6,659 nucleotides of DNA, taken from assembly GCA_012513625.1 (NCBI GenBank), contig JAAZBW010000083.1:1-6659 (forward strand). Direction: 5' to 3'. Positions 5,235 through 6,659 of the stretch are shown piece by piece. The notes under the pieces were generated by a model. That model worked only from the letters and a program-made list of their open reading frames with translations, had not been told where the DNA came from and did no database searches. Source of the DNA: Actinomycetales bacterium. GTDB taxonomy: Bacteria > Actinomycetota > Actinomycetes > Actinomycetales > Actinomycetaceae. Position 1 is the first letter of the stretch; every line of letters starts with the position of its first letter. Position numbers and translations under genes: made by a program.

Positions 5235-6023
5235 ATGAGCTTCGATGACGACCTCCGCCTCGCCCATGTGATCGCCGACCAGGTGGACGGCATGACGATG
5301 GCACGGTTCACCGCGCAGGACCTGCACGTGGAGACGAAGCCGGACACCACGCTCGTGACGGATGCGGACCGGACCGCGGAGCAGGTGATCCGCAATCAGT
5401 TGCAGCGGACGCGGCCGCGGGACTCGATCCTCGGGGAGGAGTTCGGCGCCACGGGGCACTCTTCCCGGCAGTGGATCCTCGATCCGATCGATGGCACCCA
5501 CAACTTCGTGCGCGGGGTGCCCGTGTGGGCCACGTTGATCGGGCTCGCGCAGGATGGTGAGGTGGTGGCGGGTGTGGTCTCGGCGCCGGCGCTCGGGCGG
5601 CGTTGGTGGGCCGGCAGGGGCGGCGGCGCGTGGACGGGCCGTTCGCTCTCGGCCGCGCGGCGGATCCACGTCTCGGAGGTCTCGCGGGTGGAGGACGCCT
5701 CGCTCTCCTACTCATCGCTCGGTGGTTGGGCGGAACTCGGTCGGCTGCGCGCCTTCCTGGGGCTCGCAGAAGAGTGCTGGCGCACACGCGCGTACGGCGA
5801 TTTCTGGTCCTACATGCTGGTGGCAGAGGGCTCGGTGGACATCGCGTGCGAGCCGGAACTCGCCACGTATGACATGGCGGCACTCGTGCCGATCGTCACC
5901 GAGGCGGGCGGCCGCTTCACCTCGCTGGAGGGCGAGGAGGGGCCGTGGGGCGGTAACGCGGTCGCCACGAACGGGCTGCTGCATGACGAGGTGCTGGAGC
6001 GCCTGAACGGCACCGAGGACTGA
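5235..6023 (+). CDS. hisN: Inositol monophosphatase family protein, probable histidinol-phosphatase HisN
   Basis: A 262-residue magnesium-dependent phosphatase of the inositol monophosphatase superfamily. The metal-binding motifs are complete: GEEFG (residues 67-71, metal ligand Glu68 or Glu69), WILDPIDGTHNF with Asp83, Asp86, Gly87 and Thr88, and YDMAAL with Asp213 in place of the usual WDxAA. In actinobacteria close relatives remove the phosphate from histidinol phosphate, the penultimate step of histidine synthesis. The ARFTAQDLHVETKPDTTLVT N-terminus and the position downstream of rsgA favour HisN. Other family members act on inositol phosphate, fructose-1,6-bisphosphate or PAP, and sequence alone does not exclude these. 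The ATG at 5235 is placed at the family's normal N-terminus and follows a -10-like element, suggesting its own leaderless transcript separate from rsgA. Confidence 0.9.
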   Translation: MSFDDDLRLAHVIADQVDGMTMARFTAQDLHVETKPDTTLVTDADRTAEQVIRNQLQRTRPRDSILGEEFGATGHSSRQWILDPIDGTHNFVRGVPVWATLIGLAQDGEVVAGVVSAPALGRRWWAGRGGGAWTGRSLSAARRIHVSEVSRVEDASLSYSSLGGWAELGRLRAFLGLAEECWRTRAYGDFWSYMLVAEGSVDIACEPELATYDMAALVPIVTEAGGRFTSLEGEEGPWGGNAVATNGLLHDEVLERLNGTED

Positions 6024-6066
6024 CGGGGAGGCCCGCCCCGGTTGGCTCCCGCGTTGGTCCGGGAGC
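6024..6066 (+). terminator. Two adjacent hairpins downstream of hisN
   Basis: CGGGG (6024-6028) can pair with CCCCG (6036-6040), directly after the hisN stop, and GCTCCCG (6045-6051) pairs perfectly with CGGGAGC (6060-6066) around an 8-base loop. Neither is followed by a T run, so this is a likely but unproven terminator of a high-GC type. Confidence 0.5.
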
Positions 6067-6139
6067 GCCATGGAGTCGAAACGGCACCCGGTGGCGGGAC
6101 GCACCCCGGACGCTGCGCGTTCGTGTCAGGGGGCGCGGA

Positions 6140-6145
6140 TAGCGT
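6140..6145 (+). promoter_or_regulatory. -10 element of a probable leaderless sbcD transcript
   Basis: TAGCGT fits the TAnnnT -10 pattern and ends 7 nt before the sbcD ATG, with no Shine-Dalgarno sequence in between. This predicts transcription starting at the ATG. The gap from hisN, with hairpins, supports a separate transcription unit. Confidence 0.5.
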
Positions 6146-6152
6146 GGGTGGC

Positions 6153-6659
6153 ATGCGGATCCTCCACACCTCCGACTGGCACGTGGGCCGGAATCTCCAC
6201 GGAATCTCGCTCGCGGGCGCGCACGAGGCGTACTTCGACCACCTCGTGGAACTGGTGCGCGCGGAGCGGATAGATGCGGTGCTCGTCTCGGGGGACATCT
6301 ATGACCGGGCGATCCCCCCGCTCGAGTCCGTGCAGGTGCTCTCGGACGCGCTCGGGCGGCTCTGCTCCCTCACGCGGGTGGTCCTGACCTCCGGAAATCA
6401 CGATTCGGCCACGCGCCTCGGATTCGGGGCGGGCCTGCTGCGGCCGGAGCTCGCGATCCGCTCGGATGCCGCACGCGTGGGTGAAGCGGTGGAACTGCCG
6501 GACCGGCACGGGAACCTGGGCGCGGTCGTCTACGCGCTGCCGTACCTGGACCCGGACCTCACCCGCTCGCGGCTCGCGGATGGGGAGGAGCTGCCGGAGC
6601 GGAGCCACCTCGGGGTGCTGGGGGCTGCGGTGCGCCGCGTGCAGGCCGATCTCTCGGGG
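6153..6659 (+). CDS. sbcD: SbcD, nuclease subunit of the SbcCD exonuclease (3' truncated)
   Basis: The first 169 residues of a calcineurin-like metallophosphoesterase, the bacterial Mre11 counterpart, which with the SMC-like ATPase SbcC cuts hairpin and blocked DNA ends. The phosphoesterase motifs are all present in order: SDWHVGR with Asp8 and His10, GDIYDR with Asp48, and SGNHDS with Asn82, His83 and Asp84. The sequence then continues through the family segment VVYALPYLDP. The ATG at 6153 gives the typical SbcD beginning MRILHTSDWHVG with no extra residues. The frame remains open at the window end; the rest of sbcD, and by the usual arrangement sbcC, should lie downstream. Confidence 0.95.
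   Translation, partial: MRILHTSDWHVGRNLHGISLAGAHEAYFDHLVELVRAERIDAVLVSGDIYDRAIPPLESVQVLSDALGRLCSLTRVVLTSGNHDSATRLGFGAGLLRPELAIRSDAARVGEAVELPDRHGNLGAVVYALPYLDPDLTRSRLADGEELPERSHLGVLGAAVRRVQADLSG

Noticed and set aside
5053..5238. Reading frames through the repeat array on both strands, including one fused to hisN
   Set aside because: The 34-base period changes frame every unit, and the peptides are low-complexity and resemble nothing known. The hisN start at 5235 already gives a full-length protein.
1..6659. A mobile element, prophage, defence island or biosynthetic cluster
   Set aside because: No transposase, integrase, tRNA, terminal inverted repeats or unusual domain set was seen. The genes are mostly conserved actinobacterial housekeeping and stress genes.

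Overview
The window is a high-GC segment of an actinobacterial chromosome, probably Actinomycetota of the Micrococcales type. Support for this comes from an actinobacterial-type Kgd, a mycothiol-system SigR/RsrA pair with a matching SigR promoter, the 24-residue ribosomal protein bL37, GTG starts, tight gene overlaps and leaderless-looking start sites. I cannot assign a genus from the sequence.

Layout, left to right. (1) 1-1498, plus strand: the C-terminal end of the 2-oxoglutarate decarboxylase/dehydrogenase Kgd, overlapping by 4 bp a small GDSL-type hydrolase. (2) 1499-1582: a short intergenic gap with three abutting palindromes. (3) 1583-2149, plus: a TorD/DmsD-family molybdoenzyme chaperone with no molybdoenzyme in view. 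(4) 2165-2192: a strong hairpin shared by two convergent genes. (5) 2201-3347, minus strand: a thiol-stress module read as SigR promoter > sigR > rsrA (ATGA overlap), then the tiny bL37 gene with its own excellent ribosome binding site. (6) 3464-4996, plus: a DoxX-family membrane protein followed directly (TGA/GTG) by the circularly permuted GTPase RsgA. (7) 4997-5234: a repeat-rich spacer with two copies of a 27-bp element and about three tandem copies of a 34-bp hairpin-forming unit. (8) 5235-6023, plus: an inositol-monophosphatase-family protein, probably histidinol-phosphatase HisN. (9) 6153-6659, plus: the N-terminal part of the nuclease SbcD, running off the window.

How the genes relate: most are housekeeping genes in central metabolism, ribosome assembly, histidine synthesis and DNA repair. 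The coherent regulatory unit is SigR/RsrA. RsrA keeps the zinc and cysteine set needed to sense disulfide stress, and a perfect GGAAT-N18-GTT sequence upstream of sigR predicts positive autoregulation. I see no new defence, mobile or biosynthetic system. The points most worth a second look are the sigR promoter and its alternative starts, the repeat array before hisN, the orphan TorD-like gene, and the GDSL protein lacking the usual block III asparagine.
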